DNA from: Calothrix brevissima NIES-22
GTDB taxonomy: Bacteria; Cyanobacteriota; Cyanobacteriia; Cyanobacteriales; Nostocaceae
DNA: 64,000 bases
Assembly (NCBI RefSeq): GCF_002367995.1
Contig: NZ_AP018207.1
Location: forward strand, 3,533,083-3,597,082
Direction: 5' to 3'
Part shown: positions 1 to 7,852 of the stretch, piece by piece
Numbering within the stretch: the stretch's first letter is position 1
Layout of the letters: every line of letters starts with the position of its first letter
Notes under the pieces: generated by a model
Told to the model about the DNA's origin: nothing
Databases searched by the model: none
Seen by the model: only the letters and a program-made list of their open reading frames with translations
Made by a program: the position numbers and the translations under genes

Positions 1-77
1 AGAAAATGTCAAAATTAAATGTGTTTTGTAATTGCCGCCTTGGATAGGGCGGATTTGAGATAACTAACTTGAAATTT

Positions 78-1088
78 ATGGGCAAGCAGCGCGTTCTGTC
101 GGGAGTTCAACCAACTGGAAATTTACATTTAGGCAACTACTTGGGAGCAATTCGTAACTGGGTGGAAGCCCAGAGTGATTACGACAATTATCTGTTTGTC
201 GCTGATTTACATGCAATTACGGTGCCACATGACCCCAAAGAGTTGGCATCTAATACCTATAACCTCGTTGCTCTCTATTTAGCTTGTGGTCTAGATTTAA
301 ATTATTCCACCATTTTTGTACAATCTCACGTCTCGGCACACAGCGAACTTACCTGGTTGCTCAATTGCATTACTCCCCTTAACTGGCTGCAAGATATGAT
401 CCAGTTTAAAGAAAAAGCTGTGAAACAAGGGGAAAATGTCGGTGTCGGCTTATTAGATTACCCTGTGCTGATGTCTGCTGATATTCTGCTTTATCAGGCA
501 GATTTTGTGCCAGTGGGTGAAGATCAAAAGCAACATTTAGAATTAACGCGAGATATCGTCAATCGATTTAATCATTTATTTGCGAAACCGGATCAACCAG
601 TACTAAAGCTACCAGCACCTTTGATTCGCAAGGAAGGCGCAAGGGTGATGAGTTTAACTGATGGTACGCGGAAAATGTCCAAATCCGATCCGTCAGAACT
701 CAGCCGGATTAATTTGTTAGACACGCCAGAGCAAATTGCCAATAAAATTAAGCGTTGTAAAACCGATCCAGTTCGGGGTTTAACTTTTGACGATCCTGAA
801 CGTCCTGAGTGTAATAACTTGTTAACCCTATATCTGCTATTGTCTGGTAAAAATAAAGAAGATGTGGCAGCAGAATGTCAAGATATGGGTTGGGGACAAT
901 TCAAACCATTATTGACCGAAACTGCGATCGCAGCTCTCAAACCAATTCAAGAAAAATATCAGGCAATTATGGCAGATAAAGGCTATCTTGAGTCGGTATT
1001 GCGGGAAGGAAGGCAAAAAGCGGAGGTTGTTGCTAACCAAACTCTAGCAGAAGTTAAAGCTGCTTTAGGCTACACCATACCTCATTAA
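78..1088 (+). CDS. trpS: Tryptophanyl-tRNA synthetase
   Basis: Charges tRNA-Trp with tryptophan in the cytoplasm. The class I signature TGNLHLGN (HIGH-like) lies about 13 residues from the start, and KMSKS lies at about residues 199-203. The 336-aa length is normal for bacterial TrpRS. I chose the ATG at 78 because the protein then begins MGKQRVLSGVQPTG, as in the family; an in-frame TTG at 69 would add three residues. The gene stands alone, with no close partner upstream in the window. Family call is near certain from motifs; the start is slightly uncertain because no strong ribosome binding site is visible. Confidence 0.97.
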   Translation: MGKQRVLSGVQPTGNLHLGNYLGAIRNWVEAQSDYDNYLFVADLHAITVPHDPKELASNTYNLVALYLACGLDLNYSTIFVQSHVSAHSELTWLLNCITPLNWLQDMIQFKEKAVKQGENVGVGLLDYPVLMSADILLYQADFVPVGEDQKQHLELTRDIVNRFNHLFAKPDQPVLKLPAPLIRKEGARVMSLTDGTRKMSKSDPSELSRINLLDTPEQIANKIKRCKTDPVRGLTFDDPERPECNNLLTLYLLLSGKNKEDVAAECQDMGWGQFKPLLTETAIAALKPIQEKYQAIMADKGYLESVLREGRQKAEVVANQTLAEVKAALGYTIPH

Positions 1089-1520
1089 GGATTGCTGTAA
1101 GAAAGCCACTAGGGCGCGTTTTTAAAGTCGCCGTCACCCTACAAGGGTGCGGCTATCTCTACTAAGTCCGCCTGCGCGGACTAGAACCAGTGATACCATT
1201 TCGATATTAAGATGCATATTATTAGCCTGCAGAGGCAGGCTTTGTTTATTTAGCCCCAGGCTTCTAGCCTGCGGGCGTTAGTGTGCAACCTCACATAGAA
1301 TTGGTATGAGTGGTTTCCCTGATATTCAGAAGTAGCTTGGTGTGATGGCTATTCATAGGATTTGAGACTTAGAGGGCATGAAAATTAGCTATAAAGCACG
1401 AAATTTATTAATAAGTTAAGCATTGCCATAACACAACCAAGAATTTAAGGTTTAGTTTATAAATTGTCTCAATAGGGGTAAATTGATTTACCCTGAAAGA
1501 AACTGGAAATTCTGAATGTT
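1089..1520. other. Intergenic region with small inverted repeats
   Basis: No gene is visible in this 432-base stretch. It holds short GC-rich hairpins of a kind dispersed in cyanobacterial genomes: AGTCCGC at 1165-1171 pairs with GCGGACT at 1176-1182, and AGCCTGC at 1224-1230 pairs with GCAGGCT at 1235-1241. A related copy of the second motif (agcctgcgggcg) follows near 1268. The region looks like piled-up repeat elements followed by the metF-like promoter. Confidence 0.6.
1165..1241. repeat. Two short inverted repeats
   Basis: Two separate 7-bp perfect hairpins with 4-nt loops lie 41 bases apart (1165-1182 and 1224-1241). Neither is followed by a T-run, so a terminator role for trpS is weak. 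They look like dispersed palindromic repeats. Confidence 0.6.
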
Positions 1521-2450
1521 ATGTCTGATACTCAAAATCCGACAGTCTTGAATGGCTTTCGCCAAGCTGCACAAGCAGGCGAATTTTTAATTACTGCCGA
1601 GGTAGCACCACCTAAAGGCGGAAATCCAAAACACATGCTTGATATGGCGGCGACTCTTAAGGGGAGGGTTCATGCTGTCAATGTTACCGATGGTAGCCGA
1701 GCAGTATTGCGGATGTCTTCGTTAGTAGCTTCGGCAATTTTATTACAACATGGAATTGAGCCGATTTGTCAGATGGCTTGCCGCGATCGCAATCGCATTG
1801 GTTTACAAGCAGACCTCATGGGTGCCCATGCTTTAGGTATCCATAATATATTAGCTTTAACAGGTGACCCAGTAAAAGCTGGCGATCACCCAGATGCTAA
1901 AGGCGTCTTTGATTTAGAAGCTATTCGTTTGCTGCAACTCATTCGCAAACTTAATCAAGGTATTGATGCTAACGAACAACCTTTAACCGATGGCGCACTC
2001 GATTTATTTGTCGGTGCAGCAGTTGACCCCCAATGTGCGAGTTGGTCAGGTTTACAAAGCCGCTTTGAACGCAAATTACAAGCAGGAGCGCAATTTTTTC
2101 AAAGTCAATTAATTACAGACTTTGATAGGTTAGAAAAGTTTATGTACAGCGTAGCGGCAGGTTGTAATAAACCAATTTTAGCCGGAATTTTTCTGTTAAA
2201 ATCGGCAAAAAATGCCCAATTTATTAATAAGTGCGTTCCTGGTGTAAATATTCCCCAGCACATTATTGATAGGTTAGCTAAAGCTAAACACCCCCTAGAG
2301 GAAGGCGTAAAAATTGCCGCCGAACAAGTACAAATTGCTCGACAATTGTGTCAAGGCGTACACATGATGGCGGTGAAGCGAGAAGACTTGATTCCGCAAA
2401 TTTTAGATTTAGCGGGAGTTAAGCCAGTTAATTTGGTGGTTAGTAAGTAA
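1521..2450 (+). CDS. Methylenetetrahydrofolate reductase family protein
   Basis: The 309-aa protein has the MTHFR TIM-barrel pattern: ITAEVAPPKGG at the N-terminus (the position of the catalytic/folate Glu), then NVTDGSRAVLRMSS, LQADLMGAHALGI and ILALTGDPVKAGDHP (flavin/folate contact region). It probably reduces 5,10-methylene-THF to 5-methyl-THF for methionine synthesis, using bound flavin. The family is clear. Whether it is the main MetF or one of the divergent MTHFR-like proteins of cyanobacteria cannot be decided from sequence reading. ATG at 1521 is the natural start. A hairpin 24 nt past the stop probably terminates it. Confidence 0.88.
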   Translation: MSDTQNPTVLNGFRQAAQAGEFLITAEVAPPKGGNPKHMLDMAATLKGRVHAVNVTDGSRAVLRMSSLVASAILLQHGIEPICQMACRDRNRIGLQADLMGAHALGIHNILALTGDPVKAGDHPDAKGVFDLEAIRLLQLIRKLNQGIDANEQPLTDGALDLFVGAAVDPQCASWSGLQSRFERKLQAGAQFFQSQLITDFDRLEKFMYSVAAGCNKPILAGIFLLKSAKNAQFINKCVPGVNIPQHIIDRLAKAKHPLEEGVKIAAEQVQIARQLCQGVHMMAVKREDLIPQILDLAGVKPVNLVVSK

Positions 2451-2473
2451 ACGTGTAATAGACTAGCTAAGTG

Positions 2474-2495
2474 GAGGCGCGAAAGTTCGCGTCTC
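2474..2495 (+). terminator. Probable terminator after the MTHFR-family gene
   Basis: GAGGCGCGAA (2474-2483) and TTCGCGTCTC (2486-2495) form a 10-bp stem with one G-U pair and a tiny loop, followed by TATTATTT. Location 24 nt past a stop codon fits a weak intrinsic terminator. Confidence 0.55.
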
Positions 2496-2546
2496 TATTA
2501 TTTGGGGAGATAGTAAGATTGAAGTAAATCAGCTAGAAAAACTCAT

Positions 2547-2574
2547 TTGCTGATGTTGTAACACTGAGTATAAT
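2547..2574 (+). promoter_or_regulatory. Putative sigma70-type promoter of the DUF262 operon
   Basis: TTGCTG (2547-2552), a 16-nt spacer, then a perfect TATAAT (2569-2574). The first gene starts 43 nt further on with a good ribosome binding site, AAGGAG at 2604-2609, 7 nt before the GTG at 2617. This supports independent transcription of the three-gene operon. Confidence 0.5.
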
Positions 2575-2616
2575 CAATTATTAAATTAGTAGATATTAAT
2601 AACAAGGAGTAAAAAC

Positions 2617-3762
2617 GTGACAGATTTAAATAAGTACAACGCAAAATTAGTTGATGAAGACACTTTAGAGGAAGAAGATAAATATGAAGAAGAAGAAGAA
2701 GAAAAAGTTACTTTCCAGTATGATCCTGAAAAAATCAATATTGTTACAAGGGAGCCAACTATTGAGCAATTACTCAGAAGAATTGATGAAGAAGCGCTTG
2801 ATTTAGCACCTGATTTTCAACGACAAGCGAATATATGGACTCCAGAAGCAAAAAGTAAATTAATTGAATCTATTCTCATTAGAATACCATTACCAGCTTT
2901 TTATATAGATGCTACCAATGAAGATAAATGGGTAGTTGTAGATGGATTACAACGATTATCTGCCATGAAGCAATTTATGATTGATAAAACTGATAAGAGG
3001 CTAAAATTAGTTGGCTTAGAATACTTGAAAGATTTAAATGATAAAACTTATGATGAATTAGAACGGAGATATAAACGTCGTATTTTAGAAACTCAAGTTA
3101 CAGTCTATTTGATAGAGAAAGGTACACCTTTGGAAGTAAAATTTAATATTTTTAAACGTATAAATACAGGAGGTGTTCGTCTTTCAAATCAAGAATTGCG
3201 ACATGCTTTGAATCCTGGTAAAGCTACAAAAATCTTGGCTAATTTAGCTTCTTACCCAGAGTTTAAACGTGTTGTTAATCTTACTGACTCTAAGATAAAA
3301 AGAATGGATGATAGAGAGTTTGTACTAGGATTTATAGCTTTCTATCTAATCTCTTACAAAGAGTATCAAGATGAAACTAGAGACTCTTTCTTAAGTAAAG
3401 CTTTGTCGAAAGTAAATAGTTTATCTCAGCAAGAAATAACAAAATTAGAAATGGATTTTAAAAAATCTATGATTGCAGCATTCGATATTTTCAATGGTAA
3501 TGCTTTTCGTAAAATATCTAGAAAAAATACTAGAAAATTCCCTATTAATAAATCATTGTTTGAGGTTTGGTCTGTAAATCTTGGGAAGCTAGATATTCAA
3601 AGTATTGAAATTTTAAAAGAAAGAAAAAAAGAACTAATAAATAATTTTATTACATATGTAGATAATGATACAGAATTTCTAGTATCAATATCTCAAGCAG
3701 CAAATAAAATCGAGCATAGATTTGAAACTGTCGAGAAAATTATCAAAGAAGTATTATCATGA
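2617..3762 (+). CDS. DUF262 (ParB/GmrS-like) domain protein
   Basis: The 381-aa protein has a very acidic N-terminal stretch (about residues 13-29) and then a DUF262 core: PDFQRQANIW (about 65-74), IPLPAFYID, and VVVDGLQRLSAMKQF with the DGxQR signature at 109-113. DUF262 folds like ParB/sulfiredoxin and in GmrSD-type enzymes couples NTP binding to DNA cleavage. There is no DUF1524 HNH nuclease half here, so a complete GmrSD is not encoded. GTG start, preceded by AAGGAG at 7 nt. Its stop overlaps the next start by 4 bp (ATGA), so translation is coupled to the ATPase. Codon use is AT-rich compared with the flanking housekeeping genes, which suggests horizontal transfer. Role in defence is inference. 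Confidence 0.82.
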   Translation: MTDLNKYNAKLVDEDTLEEEDKYEEEEEEKVTFQYDPEKINIVTREPTIEQLLRRIDEEALDLAPDFQRQANIWTPEAKSKLIESILIRIPLPAFYIDATNEDKWVVVDGLQRLSAMKQFMIDKTDKRLKLVGLEYLKDLNDKTYDELERRYKRRILETQVTVYLIEKGTPLEVKFNIFKRINTGGVRLSNQELRHALNPGKATKILANLASYPEFKRVVNLTDSKIKRMDDREFVLGFIAFYLISYKEYQDETRDSFLSKALSKVNSLSQQEITKLEMDFKKSMIAAFDIFNGNAFRKISRKNTRKFPINKSLFEVWSVNLGKLDIQSIEILKERKKELINNFITYVDNDTEFLVSISQAANKIEHRFETVEKIIKEVLS

Positions 3763-4886
3763 TTAATTCTCTGAAGTTGACTAATTACAAAGCTTTTGAA
3801 AATCAGTTACTAGAATTTAAGCCATTAACTTTACTTTCCGGTCTAAATAGTACAGGAAAATCTTCTGTACTCCAATCCCTACTTTTACTGCGTCAATCTT
3901 ATCAACAAGAATTGTTGCCAAATATCGGTTTAGCATTGAATGGTGAATTAGTACGTATTGGTACTGCTCAAGATGCTTTTTGTGAAAGAGCTAAAGAGGA
4001 TTATCTGGGTTTTGAAATTCTTTGGAATGATGGTAAAAAAGGGATTTGGCGTTTTATATATGACCAAATTAAAACAGATGCAGATATTTTAAATAATTTA
4101 GATTCACAATTCTCAATTGATGCGGGGGTCTATAAATCAAAAAGTGTTTTTAATAAAAGATTTCACTATTTACAGGCGGAACGTCTCGGGCCAAGAACAT
4201 CTTATGATATGTCAGATTATCAAGCGCGGCGATTAGGACAAATAGGTTCCAGAGGTGAATATACTGCACATTTTTTAGCAATTAATCAAGATAGAGACGT
4301 TCTTCAAAGTAAACTAAGACATCCGATGGCAAAATCTAACGCTCTTAGCCGCCAGGTAGAAGGATGGATGAGAGAAGTTAGTCCTGGTACAAGGATTAAA
4401 ATCAACTCAAATTCAGATATAGGTTTGATAAGTTTGCAGTATTTCTATGGGGATAGTAACCCTTATCGCACAACTAATGTCGGATTTGGAATTAGCTATA
4501 CATTACCAATTATAGTAGCAGTTTTAGCATCTTCTCCAGGTACACTAATTATAATTGAAAATCCAGAAGCGCATCTACATCCTAAAGGGCAAGTCAAGAT
4601 GGGTGAGTTATTATCGCTTGTAGCAAGTTGTGGAATTCAAGTAGTAATAGAAACTCATAGTGACCATGTTTTAAATGGTATTCGTCTTGCTGTTCATGGA
4701 GGTAAAATTAAGCCAGATGATGTGCAATTACATTATTTCCAGCGACAAGAAAAACAAGATCAAGGTGTTACAGAAGTAGTATCACCCCGGATTGATAGAA
4801 ACGGAAGAATTGATAAATGGCCCGATGGGTTCTTCGATGAATGGGAAAAAAGTTTAGATACTTTACTTGAGCCTGCGGGGGAGTAG
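3759..4886 (+). CDS. AAA_15/21-type ATPase with DUF3696-like C-terminus
   Basis: A 375-aa SMC/OLD-like ATPase. The N-terminus MINSLKLTNYKAFENQ leads to Walker A GLNSTGKS (28-35). Walker B is IIIENPEAHLHP (264-275) and the H-loop region is ETHSDH (298-303). The tail VVSPRIDRNGRIDKWPDGFF resembles DUF3696. Unlike full OLD proteins it has no TOPRIM domain, so any nuclease or effector action must come from a partner. It overlaps the DUF262 gene by 4 bp and ends 3 nt before the third gene, so the three products are probably made together. Lone ATPases of this class serve as sensors or motors in several defence systems (e.g. Septu PtuA, retron Ec78), but this combination is not one I can name. Confidence 0.88.
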   Translation: MINSLKLTNYKAFENQLLEFKPLTLLSGLNSTGKSSVLQSLLLLRQSYQQELLPNIGLALNGELVRIGTAQDAFCERAKEDYLGFEILWNDGKKGIWRFIYDQIKTDADILNNLDSQFSIDAGVYKSKSVFNKRFHYLQAERLGPRTSYDMSDYQARRLGQIGSRGEYTAHFLAINQDRDVLQSKLRHPMAKSNALSRQVEGWMREVSPGTRIKINSNSDIGLISLQYFYGDSNPYRTTNVGFGISYTLPIIVAVLASSPGTLIIIENPEAHLHPKGQVKMGELLSLVASCGIQVVIETHSDHVLNGIRLAVHGGKIKPDDVQLHYFQRQEKQDQGVTEVVSPRIDRNGRIDKWPDGFFDEWEKSLDTLLEPAGE

Positions 4887-4889
4887 AAG

Positions 4890-5873
4890 GTGGATTTTGA
4901 CTTAATATTAAATGAGTTATCTCTGCGACATCCTGCTCCAAATGAACAAGTAGCACAGCAAAGAATGTCTGAGCTAATTAAGACCATAAAAGCAGTTAAA
5001 GCTCAGGGCGTGAAAGTAAGCCTTCGTACTAAAGAGAATTTTCATACAATAATACTTGCACCTAATTATCCTCTGCGCCGATGGCTTAATGACGCAGAAC
5101 AGGTTGAGCGAACTTTTATTAAAACTCTTGCAACTAAAGCACCTTTCTCAACTGATATTGTAAGTTCTGAGATCCAAGATATTGAAAATAATGCTAGCTT
5201 GTCTGAATTTCGTTATCAGGGAGAATTAGCTATTGGACTGGGTATTGCTTATGTACTTAATACGATCACAATTAATACGATTGCAATCAGCTTGCTCTCT
5301 GAGGAATGTTGGGATTGTAACCGTGTAGAACTGGAATTTCGATGCTTGGATGAGTATGGAGAGATAATTAGCGAGAGTGTAGAAATTATCCATGCTAGCC
5401 GTAGCAGCCATGTACAAGAACACGCCAGTCTGATTCAACAAAATCAAGAGCGCATTTATCAAGAAGTGAATAATGGAATAGAACTTTGGGAACGAAGACA
5501 GGAATTATTTCCTAACTTAGAGTTCTGTGATGCTGTTAGAAAACAGTTGGAAAATATTCTTACTAGACAGTTAGAGTTACAACCTGTTATCAACATATTA
5601 TGTCAACTTCAGAAATGTTGCCAAAATTGGGATAGTGGCTATTTTAATCTTGATGGTTACTCTATTGAGGAGTCTGGAGAAAGTAAACCAACCCTTGAGA
5701 AATATTCAAAAGAAAGAACTTTTTTTTGTCCTGATGGTGAAGAACGTTTATTTGAGCGGCATGTTAAATTGAGATTCTGCAACTGGCGAATCCATTTCTT
5801 TGCAGAACAACCGGGAACAGTGATTATTGGCTATATTGGTCATCATCTTCCAACGATAAAGTATCGGACGTAA
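4890..5873 (+). CDS. Uncharacterised third protein of the DUF262-ATPase operon
   Basis: A 327-aa protein I do not recognise as a named family. GTG start with GGGGGAG (4877-4883) six nt upstream. Visible features: a polar N-terminal half, a conserved-looking middle, and a C-terminal segment (about 275-327) reading FFCPDGEERLFERHVKL, then NWRIHFF, then VIIGYIGHHLPT. That last pattern, an aromatic-rich strand pair ending in GYIGxHLP, is reminiscent of RelE/HigB-like toxins, so it may be the effector; this is an inference. Cysteines occur at CWDC, CQLQKCC and FFCP. It is the last gene of the operon; a 21-bp minisatellite follows after 150 nt. Confidence 0.7.
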   Translation: MDFDLILNELSLRHPAPNEQVAQQRMSELIKTIKAVKAQGVKVSLRTKENFHTIILAPNYPLRRWLNDAEQVERTFIKTLATKAPFSTDIVSSEIQDIENNASLSEFRYQGELAIGLGIAYVLNTITINTIAISLLSEECWDCNRVELEFRCLDEYGEIISESVEIIHASRSSHVQEHASLIQQNQERIYQEVNNGIELWERRQELFPNLEFCDAVRKQLENILTRQLELQPVINILCQLQKCCQNWDSGYFNLDGYSIEESGESKPTLEKYSKERTFFCPDGEERLFERHVKLRFCNWRIHFFAEQPGTVIIGYIGHHLPTIKYRT

Positions 5874-5989
5874 TCTTTAAACGATAGAGTAATACCTCAT
5901 TTTTTTTAGCTTCGCCGCCAAGCGATCGCTCTTTTCCTCGCCCAATTGCTAAACTAAAAAACAACCCTTACCCCTGCAAAGGTAGTATT

Positions 5990-6343
5990 ATGACCACAGG
6001 AAAGGGTTTTCAGCTTTGCAATAGCCGCTTCGGACAAGACAATAGCCACTTTGGACAAGACAATAGCCACTTCGGACAAGACAATAGCCACTTCGGACAA
6101 GACAATAGCCGCTTTGGATACTACAATAGCCGCTTCGGATACTACAATAGCCGCTTTGGATACTACAATAGCCACTTCGGACAAGACAATAGCCACTTCG
6201 GACAAGACAATAGCCGCTTTGGATACTACAATAGCCACTTCGGACAAGACAATAGCCGCTTCGGACAAGACAATAGCCACTTCGGACAAGACAATAGCCA
6301 CTTCGGACAAGACAATAGCCACTTCGGCGATCGCAATAACTAA
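5990..6343 (+). CDS. Possible heptapeptide-repeat protein (minisatellite ORF)
   Basis: A 117-aa reading frame: 10 leader residues (MTTGKGFQLC) followed by 14 full and one partial copies of NS[HR]FG[QY][DY]. AAAGG at 5978-5982 sits 7 nt before the ATG, a fair ribosome binding site, which favours this frame over the other open ones. The product would be low-complexity and rich in Asn, Ser, Phe, Gly, Gln and Tyr, with an FG dipeptide every seven residues. Because the unit is 21 bp, open frames arise automatically on both strands, so coding is unproven. It lies between the DUF262 operon and the STAND-like ATPase pair. Confidence 0.35.
   Translation: MTTGKGFQLCNSRFGQDNSHFGQDNSHFGQDNSHFGQDNSRFGYYNSRFGYYNSRFGYYNSHFGQDNSHFGQDNSRFGYYNSHFGQDNSRFGQDNSHFGQDNSHFGQDNSHFGDRNN
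6020..6331. repeat. 21-bp minisatellite, 15 units
   Basis: Fourteen complete and one 18-bp partial direct copies of a 21-bp unit (consensus AATAGCCACTTCGGACAAGAC). Two variants mix: CGGACAAGAC and TGGATACTAC endings; units 5-7 and 10 carry the TAC-TAC version. There are no spacers, so it is not a CRISPR. The last unit runs into a HIP1 site (GCGATCGC). A small hairpin (GTAGC 6351-6355 with GCTAC 6361-6365) follows. Confidence 0.97.
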
Positions 6344-6460
6344 CACTTAAGTAGCCCGAAGCTACGCTTTCCCACAGTGACAGTTTATGGGGTTGCTGAT
6401 TATCGCGTGAGGAAGATGCGATCGCGCCAACGAGTTAATAATGTAATTAAGCTGTCAGCG

Positions 6461-6500
6461 TTGACTGTTGACTGTTGACTGTTGACCGTTGACTATTGAC
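6461..6500. repeat. Heptanucleotide STRR (TTGACTG)
   Basis: Tandem TTGACTG-type units with two variant copies, ending 13 nt before the start codon of the next gene. Typical short tandem repeat of heterocystous cyanobacteria. Confidence 0.9.
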
Positions 6501-6513
6501 CTAATTACATTAA

Positions 6514-7782
6514 ATGTCACAAAATCCTTTCTATGTTGGTGGCCCGGTACCTCCAGATTACTTTTTCGGGCGTAATTCTGAAGTAAGAACTGCTTTCGAT
6601 CAAATTTCTCGCCGCGCTCACCTGGCTATTTATGGTAGTCCTGGTATGGGTAAGTCTTCGCTGTTGAGATACTTAGCTTCACCTGTAGTTTGGCAAGCGC
6701 GGGGACGAGATGCAACTAAAGCATTCATCATTTCTCTGAACTGTACGGGGATAAGTCCTTTCACCCCCTCTGGTTTCTGGCGTGAAATCCTCAGTTTGTT
6801 GCAAGATGAAGCTGAAGGTGACGAAGCACTCCAAACGGAGATTAAGCAGCTATTGCAGGAAGATAAGGTAGAAAAAGGCGATTTGCGGCGGATGCTGCGG
6901 AAAATTGGGCAGCGAGAAAAGTTCTTGTTACTGTTATTAGATGATTATGATGCAGCCCTTCACCCCAATGACCAATACACGGAAACACAAATGCTCACCT
7001 TTTTGAGCGAGTTCCGCGATTTAGCAGTTCACAGCAATGAAGGTAAATATCTCTCAACTATTGTTACCACCTTTCGCCGCCTGAATGAACTAGGGCCGAC
7101 AATTACCCCTGGTGGTTCACCTTGGTATAATCATTATCTCTTCCGTCTCCTGAGACCATTACCCCCCAATGAAGTCAATGCTAGGCTGAACATACCCATT
7201 CCTAGTAACTTGAGAGCAGGTGTTTTAGATATCATAGATGGACATCCAGCACTACTGCAAAATGCTGGTTATCTACTCTATGACAGTATCCAAGCTGGAC
7301 AAACTCCTAATTTGCAAACTTTTACGCGAGATTTTGAAAGCGCTACCGAGCAATATTTCCGCGATACCTGGAGATTTTCTACAGAAGAAGAACAGATTTT
7401 GTTAATGTTAATTGCACTGGTAAGGTTGCAAGGGCGTTTAAATAGAAACACGCGCTATGCTTTAGGGGATATTGATTTAGTTTTTAGCCAAAGGAGCCGA
7501 GAATTAATTGATTTGGAGGAAAGAGGTGTAATTCTGCGGACATTTGAAGCAGGTAAAAGCGTTTACGTTTTTAACTCATCGATGATGGAATGGTGGGTGA
7601 TTCAAGAAATTTACCATACCAATGAAGCGCAACTAGAAGGAAGAGAGAAAGTATTTCTCAATTTGATGAGCCGAGAACAAGCGAATACAGTTAAAAAAGC
7701 GATCGCTTGGGTATGGCAACATCAAGATATAGTCCAATCTTTAGTATGGATTGTGCGTAAACTGGGGGGTGACCCTACTTGA
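6514..7782 (+). CDS. STAND/Orc1-like AAA ATPase, first of a pair
   Basis: The 422-aa protein starts MSQNPFYVGGPVPPDYFFGR, the usual lead-in to an nSTAND ATPase. Walker A is GSPGMGKS (41-48) and Walker B LLLLDDYD (139-146). A helical lid follows, and a winged-helix-like end at about 290-380 (ILLMLIALVRLQG to SRELIDLEERGVI). No effector or repeat sensor domain is evident, so it may act with the ATPase that starts 70 nt downstream. The ATG at 6514 follows an STRR with no clear ribosome binding site. Role in signalling or defence is inferred from domain class and neighbours. Confidence 0.8.
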   Translation: MSQNPFYVGGPVPPDYFFGRNSEVRTAFDQISRRAHLAIYGSPGMGKSSLLRYLASPVVWQARGRDATKAFIISLNCTGISPFTPSGFWREILSLLQDEAEGDEALQTEIKQLLQEDKVEKGDLRRMLRKIGQREKFLLLLLDDYDAALHPNDQYTETQMLTFLSEFRDLAVHSNEGKYLSTIVTTFRRLNELGPTITPGGSPWYNHYLFRLLRPLPPNEVNARLNIPIPSNLRAGVLDIIDGHPALLQNAGYLLYDSIQAGQTPNLQTFTRDFESATEQYFRDTWRFSTEEEQILLMLIALVRLQGRLNRNTRYALGDIDLVFSQRSRELIDLEERGVILRTFEAGKSVYVFNSSMMEWWVIQEIYHTNEAQLEGREKVFLNLMSREQANTVKKAIAWVWQHQDIVQSLVWIVRKLGGDPT

Positions 7783-7852
7783 GAAGTAATTGTCACCTGC
7801 CTTATGCTTAAGTTACAGACTGATTACTTCCTCTGGGGAGGGTTTGGCGAGA

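Noticed and set aside
2617-4886. GmrSD-type (type IV) restriction system
   Set aside because: DUF262 is present but the DUF1524 HNH half is absent, and the partner is an SMC/OLD-like ATPase.
3759-4886. Gabija GajA or other OLD nuclease
   Set aside because: The protein is only 375 aa and ends in a DUF3696-like tail with no TOPRIM domain; no UvrD-like helicase is nearby.
6020-6331. CRISPR array
   Set aside because: The 21-bp repeats are directly contiguous with no unique spacers.
5954-6346. Minus-strand 130-aa protein with AIVLSEV heptads
   Set aside because: It is open only because the unit length is divisible by three. It starts with GTG and has no clear ribosome binding site; the plus frame is a better candidate.
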